Source: Phaeosaccion multiseriatum (Eukaryota > Ochrophyta, other classes). Taken from it: a stretch of 64,000 nucleotides of DNA. The translations under genes and the position numbers were made by a program. The stretch lies in assembly GCA_965112735.1 (NCBI GenBank), contig OZ218956.1, positions 2,852,001 to 2,916,000 on the forward strand, in the 5' to 3' direction. Below are positions 13,045-22,825 of the stretch, piece by piece. The notes under the pieces were generated by a model. The model worked only from the letters and a program-made list of their open reading frames with translations. It was not told where the DNA came from and did no database searches. Within the stretch, counting starts at the first letter, position 1; every line of letters begins with the position of its first letter.

Positions 13045-14639
13045 ATGCCTTGGCAGCCCATGCGGTGGTTCCCTAACCAGTACTATGGCCAAGGTCCGCC
13101 CGCCAATCCCTTTGGGCCTCCCCCCTACGCGGTACGCGAGGCAACCACTTTTTTTTGGCATCGATGCATTGACTGACTCTCAAACCCTCTCCGCTCTTGT
13201 TCCCAGCAGCAGCAGCAGCAGCAGCAGATGATGATGATGGACAATGTTCATGAAAGTGAGTCGAGCCGAGTCACGATTTACGAGGGGGGGCAGAGGCTGT
13301 CTCTCCCTAACAAATGGGGGCCTTCCTCACTTCCTCCCTCCGAGGGGAATCTTCTTGTATTTTGACTTCCGATCTCTCTGTCCACCTCTATATCGCTCCC
13401 TCGGTCTGTCTCCTCCTTGAGTAGCGGATGTTTTCATGGGGATCAGGGCCTCAGTATCTTTTGCCCCTGTCCCTTGCGTGCTTTTATCATCTTGACTGAC
13501 CCCCGCTAGGCTCTGCTGGTGTCGACTTCGACGGGTCGGCTTGGAGCAGCGCAGGCCAGTGGGACCACGGCGATGGCGGTGACGGCGGTGGCAGAAGCGG
13601 AAGTGATTTCTCTATGACGATGGGCCTTTCGGGTGCGTAGTACTCATTGAATAAGTTCCTCTAGCTCCGCAGCCTGGACTGATGGACTCGCTCTTCTTGA
13701 CTCGCGCATACTCATTGGTGCCTTGCTTGCCTGCTCGCAGAGCTGGCCGACAGTGTCCTAGTGACGGCCCATTTTCTCGGCGAGGTGCATAGAGAGGATA
13801 TCAGGTGCGAAGCCAATGGTGCCGGAATGGTGCCGGGGGTCGTCGTGTGTTCGCTCGCCACCTCCTGCTCGCGGGGCAACGACGTATCTAAGTATACCCC
13901 CCTCTCCTGTCCCGCTTTTGTGCACACACAACCACACAACAGCGTGCAGTACAACGCGAGGACGAACGTTGTCAGAGTCCAGGTGGAGCGCTCCTTCCAT
14001 ACCGAGTTCTCCAGGTACATGTACACGCAGGTGGTCGGTGGAAGGGAGAGCCGGGCGACTCGAACGCGCGGGAGTCAGCTCACCTCCAAGTCAGCAAGGC
14101 GAGGAGGCGAACGGGAGTGAGACTTTTGGGTCACGAATTTGCTTCCGAGTAGCCGCGCCTGCTTGTATCCTCTCCAATGCATTCTTCTTCTCTCCCCTGT
14201 CCCCCCACACTCACATGCTCGACCATCGTGCGCCGCAGCTCTTCCTCTCAAGCCGAGCAGTCTCTCTATCTCCCACCCGAGGTCAGGTCGGCGGAGGGGG
14301 TCGAGGCTCAGCTCAGGTAAGAGCGTTGGTTCTTTGCTGTGACGCGCGGTCCTCCGAGAGAGGCGCTCAGACGCATCAACGACCCTGATGGGCGCCTGTC
14401 TCCATCTTGCCTCATGTTCACTTATACTCTCCGTCTACCACCCCCCCTCATTTCGCACTACTTGCTTGTCTGCTTGCCGGCCTATCTGCTTGCGTGCGTG
14501 CCTGCCTGTCTGTCTGCGTATCTATCTGCCTGCCTGCCTGCCCTCTAGTGAGGACGGCCTTCTCACGCTGAGCTTCGCCAAGAATGGCCCTCCGAGCACG
14601 ACTTCCATGACCTCCATCGACGTTGTGGCGTCCTACTAA
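13045..14639 (+). CDS. Small heat shock protein 2 (HSP20/alpha-crystallin), divergent
   Basis: Seven exons: 13045-13131, 13207-13255, 13510-13632, 13741-13804, 13943-14014, 14239-14316, 14549-14639; phases 0,1,1,2,2,2, the same series as copy 1; about 187 aa. The N-terminus is Pro/Gln/Met-rich (MPWQPMRWFPNQYYGQG, then Gln7-Met4) with no targeting signal, so cytosol or nucleus. The crystallin core is weak but recognisable: ADSVLVTAHFLGEVHREDI, then YNARTNVVRVQVERS, LYLPPEV and EDGLLTLSFAKN. The usual ELPGVKKEDI is degenerated to HFLGEVHREDI, suggesting relaxed or altered function. Identity rests on the matching exon series and position as much as on residues. Confidence 0.75.
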
Positions 14640-15174
14640 GAGCGGAAGGGGCCTGCAGAAGGGGCCTCCCCTTCCCTTCATTCAACCCTCTCTCGCGTGT
14701 CGAGTGTACATAGTGTACATTTAGGGAGGACCGGGGGATTTTTGTTTGTTTGTAAAAAGATGGGTACCTCAAGGATGTAAAAAAGAAACCTCTCTCTCTC
14801 TAAAATGCTCTGCTTTTCGTGTGCGCGTTGAACCTTTGCATCTACACTCCTACTCCTCGCGATTCTATCGACCCCTGACGCACTATCGCCCACATTCTCG
14901 ATAGCGGATAGCAGATCGGCTGGCGCCGGCGATAGCGGGTAGCACGCCCCCACAATCCCCCCCAAAGCCGGCTGGCGCCGGCGATAGCGGATAGCGCGCC
15001 GGAGCGGATAGTGAATAAGGCAGTGAGCGTGAATAAGGCAGTGATTACTTTTAGCCCCTTCTCGAAAGATCTTCAAAAGAGCTGTTTTTTTTTTCCATCA
15101 AGGCCCAGGCATCACAACCTTTTTTTCAACTGAGATCATCGAATTACAAACAAACAACAACAACAACAACAACA
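14640..15174. promoter_or_regulatory. Spacer upstream of small Hsp 3 with direct repeat and candidate heat-shock element
   Basis: A 26-bp-class direct repeat containing ggctggcgccggcgatagcg occurs at about 14918-14940 and 14970-14992. TTCtcGAAagatcTTC at 15059-15074, about 100 bp before the ATG, gives one correctly spaced TTCnnGAA core with a third unit out of register. The 5' UTR ends in (CAA)n just before the start codon. Heat-shock control is plausible but unproven. Confidence 0.4.
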
Positions 15175-16247
15175 ATGTCTTGGGAGCTCGGACAACCGCG
15201 CAGGCAGATGCAGCCCTACCGCCCCATGTTGGTAAGTCAGGCTGCTTGAGACGGAAAAAGGAGAAGTCCTTTTGGCGGTGGGTCCGCCCTTTCATGCTCC
15301 ATCCTCATCTTGCTCCTCTTGCTCCTCTGCTCCCACACAGGGCCAGCTGGATCTCTTCCGCAACATGACGGACCTGTTCAACGGTGAGTGAGGGGTGGAG
15401 CCGTGGCTGGTGGCTGACCGAGGAGAAATAGGGTTATTTATGTAGAGGAGTTGAAGTTGTCCATCTCCGCTCTCCTCTCTCCCTTCCCCCTCCCTCTCCT
15501 TTTTCTCTTCCTCACGCTCTCGCTGCCCTCACACTCTTTTGCCCCGCAGATCTGGACATGGCCATGGCAGCTCCGGGTGGCCTCGGCCTTACGACGCCAA
15601 GGACGGGGCATCGAGCGGGATTGACCGGCATGAACGTGGACGTCAGGGAGACGGATAACAACATCGTCGTGATGGGTAAGGAAATGAGAAAGCTAGGGGA
15701 AAGGCAAGCTCTCATCGTCTCACCATCTCACTCCGGTCAACCCCCCCATTCCAACCCCCTCTTCAGCTGATCTTCCAGGGGTGAAGAAAGAGGACATCTC
15801 TGTGGACTTCAACAGCGACACCCACATGCTCACAGGTGCGGAACTTGCTGCCCCCCTCGTCCGTCAGCCTGTATCTGCAGCCTAACCCCCTCTGTTCGTC
15901 TTGTTGCTCTGGCAGTGAGTGCTCAGCGGGCGGAGGAGAAGGAGGAAGATCGTGGTACCACCCACATCTCCGAGAGGAGCTACGGCCAGGTTCAAAGGTC
16001 CTTCACCCTCCCCGAGACCACGAGCGCCGACTCGGTCAAGGCGGACTACCAAAGGTACGAGCGATACGACTGCGATGGATAGGAAGAGGACTCCATACTG
16101 ACCCCTCTCTTTCCCTCCGTCCCTCCCTCCCTCCCTCCCTCCCTCCCGCGCCGCTTGCCCTCTCCACCCATCAGCGACGGCGTGCTGAAGCTGACCTTCG
16201 ACAAGAAGCCCGTCCACGAGAACATTAAGAAGATCACCATCGGCTAA
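15175..16247 (+). CDS. Small heat shock protein 3 (HSP20/alpha-crystallin)
   Basis: Six exons: 15175-15231, 15341-15383, 15550-15675, 15767-15835, 15916-16054, 16175-16247; phases 0,1,1,1,2; about 168 aa. Short N-terminal arm (MSWELGQPRRQMQPYRPML) without an evident targeting signal, so probably cytosolic. The crystallin domain is well preserved: NVDVRETDNNIVVMADLPG, VKKEDISVDF, SYGQVQRSFTLPET and DGVLKLTFDKK. A highly charged insert (QRAEEKEEDRGTTH) sits in the loop before the SYGQVQRSF strand. The first three phases match copies 1 and 2, but one splice position differs and one intron fewer is present, so it is an older paralogue or has lost an intron. Its 3' flank resembles that of copy 1. 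Confidence 0.92.
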
Positions 16248-16784
16248 GCAGGAAAGCCTCTTGCCTTTCGTCCGGCGATGAGGCAGAGAGGAAGTGACCT
16301 ATGCCGAGGGGGGCTCGGAAGCCCATGCGCCCAGCAATGTACAGTGTATCAGGGAAAGTAGAGAAGCAAGCAAGCAAGCAGCACGACCAGCTGTGGCCGC
16401 GACAAGGGCCGACTTGTGAACGCACACACATTTTGTATCGTAGTTTTGTGTTTATGTTATGGTGCAAGAGAGCTTAAGAACAAAATAAGAGTAACATTTG
16501 AATGGATTGAGCAGTCCCCACTCCCCCTCCCTCCCCTCCCCCACTCTGTCCACGGCCCTCCTCGTCCTCACCCCCGTCCTGACACCCGCCGTACTTGGAG
16601 CCTGCCCGGGTTGCCCTCCACGTGCCGCGGCTGCAGCCCCAGCTCCTCCCTGCACTTATCACCACGACCGTAGGCTCGCCCCTCACGGGAAATGGAGCAA
16701 AACATTCACCCCCACACCCCTTGCCACGCACACTCTGCCGTCCCATTCCGGCCCCGAGAGCGCTGCCCCCGTCATCACCCGTCA
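16248..16784. other. Spacer between convergent small Hsp 3 and DnaJ genes
   Basis: Holds the two 3' UTRs. The first 150 bp share blocks with the small Hsp 1 downstream region (gcctcttg, gtccggcgatgaggcag, ggctcggaagccca). No gene seen; the antisense frames are GC-driven. Confidence 0.5.
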
Positions 16785-17686
16785 TCACCAGGCACACGAC
16801 TGAAACAAGGTCTTGACGCTCTCCTTCTGCTCCTCAGACAGCGTCTTGGGGAACACAATGTTGAACTTGACGTGCAGCGCCCCGTGCAGATCCGGCCTGC
16901 CTCTCCTGGGCATGCCCTCCCCGGCCACCACCATGACCTCTCCAGGGTACGTTACGGACGGCTTATCCAGCGTGACTGCGTGACCGTCGAGATGCTGGGG
17001 AAGGAGGCGAAGGGGGCGGTGGAGGAGTGCAGTGCAGGGGACAGGGTAAGGTGAGGGTGAGGGTGAGGGTGAGGAGACGGCGAGCATTGAAAAGCGAAAA
17101 CGGGTTAGTTTTCTCTTTTCCTCACCACTTCGTTTTAGTTGTTATAAGTCAAGAAAAGGAGAGGGATTAGGAGAGCCACAGAGAGCAACGCGCACACAAA
17201 CATACACACACATACACACACACATACACACACATACATACCTCGAAGGTGATGCTGAAGCCTACCAGCGCCTCCGTGAGCGGAATCTCGTAAATGAGGT
17301 GCAAGTCGTCGTGCCTCCTCACGAATTTCTCGTGCGGCACAGACTCGATGAGCAGTACCAAGTCCCCTGCCTTGTGGCCCGGAGCTTCGTCTGCCACCTC
17401 CTGTGGAATAGACACACACGGGATGGGATCACGCACACAAGAGGGGAAAACGTGGAGGGAGGGAGGGAGGGAGGGAGGGAGGGAGGGAGGGAGGGAGGGA
17501 GGGAGGGAGGGAGGGGGGTTGAGCCTGCCGATACGGTGACAGAAGAGAGGGGGCGGCTGCCGTGGTTGCAGGACAAAAGTGGCTTGCGAAGAATCAGCAG
17601 ACGAGAATGAGGAGGAGGAGGACGAGGAGGAGGCTTCCCCATCCGTGTCTTATCGTGCCATGAAGAGGGGGGTACTGCGGCCGCAT

Positions 17687-17732
<46 letters not shown>

Positions 17733-19790
17733 CTCGAAGACGATGGGGTCGTTGTCCTGCATGCCCTTTTGCACCTCCAGTGTGAGGTTCACGGCCTCCT
17801 TCTCAGTGGCGCCCCCGGGGCAGGCTTTACAGTTCTTCCTCCAGCACTTGCCTCTCGCGATACACTTGTCGTCTTGCACCTGAGTGGGCAGGCAGACAGG
17901 CAGGCAGACAGGCGGGTAGGGGAAGGAGATGGAAGGTGGAAGAGAATGAGTCCGGACGCGCGAGAAAAGAGGGCTCGCTGATGCGGCGCAGAGAGTGATG
18001 ACCACTGGAAATCATCTTAAGAGGCAGCAGGGGCCTGGCAGGAGATACAAACGGGATCGTCCCCGCCTACCCCGCCCCACCCACCCCATCCCATCCCATC
18101 CCACTGTAGATGGAGTGAGAGCCTTCTCTCCACCATGCCCCCCCCCCTTCTCCACCTCCTTACTACATTACTTCCATGTACATGCGTACCTGCACTTGCT
18201 GGATGAAGCCCGGCCCCAGCTGCTGCGTGCGGATGGCGATGCCCGGCCCCGCACACTCCTTACACTCCTTCTCGCAGTCACTCGCCTGTGGGGCAAAAGA
18301 TGGATGGAAATGGCGACAGGCATATGGGTTTGGCAGACCAACGCATCAGGCCACGGACGTTACAGACAGTAGCAACACTGGGAGGGACTGTGGAGTGAGT
18401 ATACGCCTCTGGTCCCCATTCTCGAATGTGCCACTCTGTGGTGAGCGTGCGGTTGTATCTTGGCGATGGGTCGTGCGCGACGAAGCAGAGTATATAGATG
18501 TATTACTCTCTCCTCTGCCACCTCTGCCATGCACTGCTCTCCCCACACCACTCCTCTTGTACGCGTGGAGAGAGAGAGAGAAGAGAGAAGGAGAACAGAG
18601 GGGAGAGAAAGAGAAGAGAGACAGACAAGAGGGAGAGAAACAGAGGAACCCACAGCAGACTACGGGGCAATGCTGGCTGCACTTACCCTTGCGCACATGG
18701 CCTGTCGGTAGTACACAATCTCCAAGGTGGCTCCCACATAGAGCTGGCGCAGGGACACTCGAAGAGGTATCTCTACGTTAGGGGTGCGGCGCTCTTCGTC
18801 CCTGTGGGGAGGGGAAGGCACATGAGGCAAGGGAGGGAGCGACTTATTAGGAGGGTGTGGTTCCATGTTCATGCGACCTTTGGGGGTAGTGCTGGAGAGG
18901 AGAGAGGGGTCAGCAAACAGTGCAAGGCCCCTCCCTGCTGCTCCACTGCATTGTGTCTCTCATTCGGACAGCGACTTCCCTCTCCAGAGGCAGATGAAGC
19001 GTTCAGCCCCGTACGGTCTGCCGTCCTCGTACCGCTCGCTCCTCTACAACGAGCGAGCATTTCCCCCCAGATGCCCACCCCCCCACGCTTGCTCCTTGAA
19101 TCCTCCCCCCCCCCCACACACACACACACACACGCGCGCGCGCGCGTTCACCACAGTTCTCTCTTACCGCCTCCCTCTTCTTCCGAAGCCCCCGAATGGA
19201 TTGAATCCGCCGAACATATCCTCGAAAGGATCCCCTCCTCCGCCCCCCTGCGACTGCTGCTTCAAACCCTCCTCTCCGTAGCGGTCATAGGTTTGCCTTT
19301 TTTTGGTCGAGAATCAAGGGCAGGAAGGATGGACAACCAAGCAAGCGAAGCGCGGAAAGAAGGGGTCAGTCCGGGCAGCATGATGGAAGGAAGGCGTCAA
19401 AGAGCAGGGGACGTTCAGGAGCGTCAGAACGACATCCTGCAACTTTGCATTCCCTCCACACTTGATCGCCCACGCACCCCACGCACTGCCCCAAGGAACA
19501 AGTCCGGTGAGGGGCAAAGCTCACCGCCTGCTGCTGACGAGCGCTCACCTCTTGCTCTCATCCTTGAGAACCTCATACGCGGCAGCCACCTCTGCAAACT
19601 TCCCTGCGGCATCTTCGCCCTTGTTCTTGTCGGGGTGATACATAAGCGACATCTGCCGGTAGGCTGACTTGATCTCCTTGTCGCTCGCTCCTCGAGCCAC
19701 ACCCAGCACTTCGTAATAATCGCGGCCGGCCTTCACCATCACTGCCATGTGTAGCACCATCGCCAGCAGCACGGAGAAGAGGAGAGCCAT
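16785..19790 (-). CDS. ER-lumen DnaJ/Hsp40 co-chaperone (ERdj3/DNAJB11-like)
   Basis: Seven exons, 5' to 3': 19790-19549, 19296-19168, 18801-18687, 18285-18190, 17879-17733, 17400-17242, 16994-16785; phases 2,2,0,0,0,0; about 365 aa. Stimulates ATP hydrolysis of ER Hsp70 (BiP). The signal peptide [20 protein letters not shown] runs straight into the J domain [19 protein letters not shown] with HPDKN, then YDRYGEEGL and a Gly/Phe segment [17 protein letters not shown]. The substrate domain holds two Cys clusters ([14 protein letters not shown] and [15 protein letters not shown]) instead of four CxxCxGxG motifs, then GPGFIQQVQ. The C-terminal domain ends [18 protein letters not shown]. No KDEL-type tail, as in ERdj3. 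The start is the ATG directly before the signal peptide. Confidence 0.92.
17455..17515 (+). repeat. (GGGA)n microsatellite in DnaJ intron
   Basis: About fifteen GGGA units; on the sense (minus) strand this is (TCCC)n, upstream of the acceptor at 17401. It supplies the polypyrimidine tract. Confidence 0.9.
17689..17732 (+). repeat. (CA)n microsatellite abutting a DnaJ donor site
   Basis: On the sense strand the exon ends GAG and the intron opens directly as (GT)n, so the donor GT is the first unit of the repeat. Confidence 0.9.
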
Positions 19791-20144
19791 GGAGGTCTGC
19801 GGTCTCTCCCTCTGGTGGCGCCTTCGCTTCTTCGAACATCGTTGGCAGGTGGATGCATCCATGGGTGGAGGGAACATCGTGGCCCTGCACCCAGGCAGCA
19901 GCGTATGCCCTCAGAAACTTCCACTCTCAATAAAAGCACCAGCAGCACTCAGCACCCAGCAGCAGAGGAGAGAGAGAGAGAGAGAAAGAGAGAGAAAGGA
20001 GAGAGGAGGGGGGTGTAATTTTTTGCCTCGTGGAAGCTGAGTACCGATTTTTCATGTCGATCTCAATTTTACTGACTTACTCATCGCCCTTCCAGCTCTT
20101 GATCGCCTGAGAGAGAGGAGAGAAAGCCACCCAACCAAGCAGCA
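19791..20144. promoter_or_regulatory. Putative bidirectional promoter (DnaJ / PREY-like)
   Basis: A 354-bp gap between divergent start codons. It contains a (GA)n run at 19967-20008 and an AT-rich patch (attttttgcc) near 20018. Inference from arrangement. Confidence 0.5.
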
Positions 20145-20568
20145 ATGATTCGCCCTACCTACGCCCGTCTGGCGCGGGTGGTGTCCGCGCAGCCTCGGCA
20201 GGGGTTCCGCTCTTTCTTCTGGTCCAAGGATCCGGACAAGGAAGCGGAGGAGGTGCCGGTTGAGAGGGAGCACCAACCTGTTGACCCCAAGCTTCTGGAG
20301 ATTCTCTGCTGCCCCTTCACCAAGGTTTGCCCTATGTGGAACCAGCTCGCTTCCCCATCGTTATGCTTTGACGTTGTGGCCCCTTCCCCTTCTCCTCCAC
20401 TTGCATCGTCTCACTCAGGAGCCGCTCGCGTACGACAGGAGCAAAGGCGAGCTTGTGTCTGACAAACTCAGTGTGGCCTTCCCCATTGCCGCGGACGGGG
20501 TACCCAATATGATCCCCACCAGTGCGCGGTTCACGAACCAAGCAGAGGGGGACGAAAAGGCGACGTGA
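20145..20568 (+). CDS. PREY/UPF0434 (Trm112-like) mitochondrial protein
   Basis: Two exons, 20145-20324 and 20419-20568, phase 0; about 109 aa, normal for the family. N-terminus MIRPTYARLARVVSAQPRQG is a mitochondrial-type presequence followed by FRSFFW. The Trm112-like core reads PKLLEILCCPFTKEPLAYD, then GELVSDKLSVAFPIADGVPNMI in family order, here with an extra Ala (FPIAADGVPNMIP). Mammalian PREY stabilises methyltransferases acting on coenzyme Q and complex I assembly factors; the same chaperone-like role is inferred here. One of the family's two CxxC-type pairs is reduced (CCPF), as in other PREY proteins. Confidence 0.92.
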
Positions 20569-21390
20569 GAGAGAGGACAGTGCTTATGAGCTGAGCGATG
20601 GAAAGAGAGGGGCTGCTGCTCCGGTCGTTCCGCGGCTGTGTAGTGGGTCCTTCGCGTCACCCAACAGCCGTAATAGCAAAAGTAGCAGCTGAAGCAGAGG
20701 GCCGGCACGGGAGGCGGAGAGTTAGACCTGAGAGCTTAATTTTTACGAGCGACAGGGCGTGGACACGGTATAGAGTCGGCAAGCAGAGGAGGGAGAGCAG
20801 GACTCTGGTTTTGCTGCTGGTATGATGCCTCTCTCACTCTCGCTGGGCCCCTTTATCCTAGCAAAGGTTGCCTCAGGCCGCCCTTGATTGTCATGTGTCC
20901 CGCCCTGAAGGATGGCCCGGGAGGGCGGGGGAGGTGGAACAGTCGTCTTTGCCCATCATGGCAGAGAGCACGTGGAAGCCGCTGGGCTGCATGCACGAAG
21001 AGCACCCACTGCAGCGCAGCCCTGGAGGCAAAGCACAGCACCCGAGCTGAGACTCTCCCGCTTCAAGGAGACATAGAGAGGAGACGGCCCCAAGCTACCA
21101 CCACGCGCCTTTCGGCACAAGAGCCTTTCGGCACAAGAGCCTTTCGGCAAGAGCCTTTCGGCAAGAGCCTTTCGGCAAGAGGAGTGGAGCGGAGGGGCCC
21201 AGGCTGATATGCCACACGGGAGAGAGAAGAGAGAACGAGCCATGCGTAGTGTGGCAAGGGTGATGATAAATGGCAATACGAGTTTTTTTTATTCCGAAAA
21301 GACCCAATTCGAATCGCCACTCGACTGAAAGGACGGGTCGCATGGCCACAAGAGATGTATCTCGTCGGATCTGCCTGTGATGTCTGCAAG
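20569..21390. other. Spacer between PREY-like and giant gene, with a short tandem repeat
   Basis: Contains both 3' UTRs. The only structure is the 14-16 bp repeat at 21105-21185, listed separately. No gene seen. Confidence 0.5.
21105..21185 (+). repeat. 14-16 bp tandem repeat (ggca(ca)agagcctttc)
   Basis: Two 16-bp units (ggcacaagagcctttc) are followed by two or more 14-bp units lacking the internal 'ca'. Each unit carries gagcctttcggc. Intergenic, downstream of the giant gene's stop codon. Confidence 0.8.
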
Positions 21391-22762
21391 TCAGCGCCCC
21401 CGCGCCATTCGCTGCCGCACGGGGCTCGCGGTGGCCGGGCGCACCGTCTCCACTCGAATGAGCTGATTGAAGATCTCCTGCTCGCTTGTGGACACCTCCA
21501 TCGACACACAGGCCGGCTGCTGCTGCTCCTGCTGCTGCTGCTGTATCACTAGCTGCTGCTCCTGCCAAGCTCCCTCGCCCCGCCAAAGCTGCCCCTGGTC
21601 GTAGACTGGATCGAGCAGATAGCCCCGACCGGCGAAGCGCCCTGCGACGGGACCATGCTTGGGGAGGCCATCATGCTTGGGGAGGTCCGTGTTTGCGCCT
21701 GTGCTTCCGTTTGCCGAGCCTTTGCCCTCCCTGTGGGTCAGATGCGCCGTCGGACGGGCGAAGGTCACATATCCCTTCTGCGGCTGCGGCTGCGGCTGCG
21801 GATGCGGCTGCTGTACCACCAACTGCTGCGGCTGCTGCTGCTCATGATGAGCGAGCCGGTTGCTGGCCATCGCCTCCTCTAGCGACTGAGACAGCGACAG
21901 GGACTCTGAGAGGGACACGGCTTTGGCCGAGCGCTGATGCTGCCGCCCTCTCTTGCGGTGCTTGTGCTTCTCCTGCTGCTGTTGCTGCTCAAGCGCAGCG
22001 GGTACCCCTTCGTCTCGGGCCAACGCCGCAGCCGTAATGTCCCGCAGCGAAGGGGAAGACGGGCGGAGCGCCGTGCGGGGGGCGCCTGGGGGCCTCGTCT
22101 TGGCGAAGATTGAGCATCGAGATGCGTCCACCACCACGACGGGGGACGGGCATAGGGTACCCGGCTGTATCACCGACTGCTGCTGTTGGTGGCTCTTGTG
22201 GTGCTTGTGGTGGTGCCTGTGGTGGTGCTTGTGGTGGTGGTGGCGGCGGTGCTTCCGCAAGTGTGTGGCACTGCCGCTCTCTGTCATGCTCATGCTCACG
22301 CTGCCGCCCCCTCTGTGGCGCACCGGGCTGTGACTGTTGCTTCCACGCCCCCACCGGTGCTGCTTGTGCTGCTGCCGCCGCCCCTTGTCATCAACCGGAC
22401 ACTCTTGATCAAACGCGTAGAAGCCGTCCACCGCAGCACTGGTCGCCGCAAGAGGAGCACCAGTGCCAGTTTCAGTGCCAGTTGCCTTGGCCGTTGCCCC
22501 CCCCGGGAGGAGGCCGTAGTGCAGCTTGCGATGCGTAAGTTCGGCCCTAAAGTCCTCCTCCCTCGCACTCAGCACAGCCAGAGGGGTCCGCGGTACCCCG
22601 TCCTGGTCAAGCGGAAAGGCGAGGTTTCCGGTGTCCTTGGCTATTGCAACGTCGATGGCGAGAGGACCGGGGGATTCGGCGGCCTCCCCTGTCGCCCCCC
22701 TTCTTCCTCCTCCTCCTCCTCCTCCTCCTGCTGCTGCTCCTCCGCCACCTCCTCCTCCTCCC

Positions 22763-22825
<63 letters not shown>

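Noticed and set aside
21486-22037. Plus-strand frame opposite the giant gene
   Set aside because: Shadow of the GC-rich minus-strand coding sequence; Ala/Pro/Arg composition typical of antisense frames.
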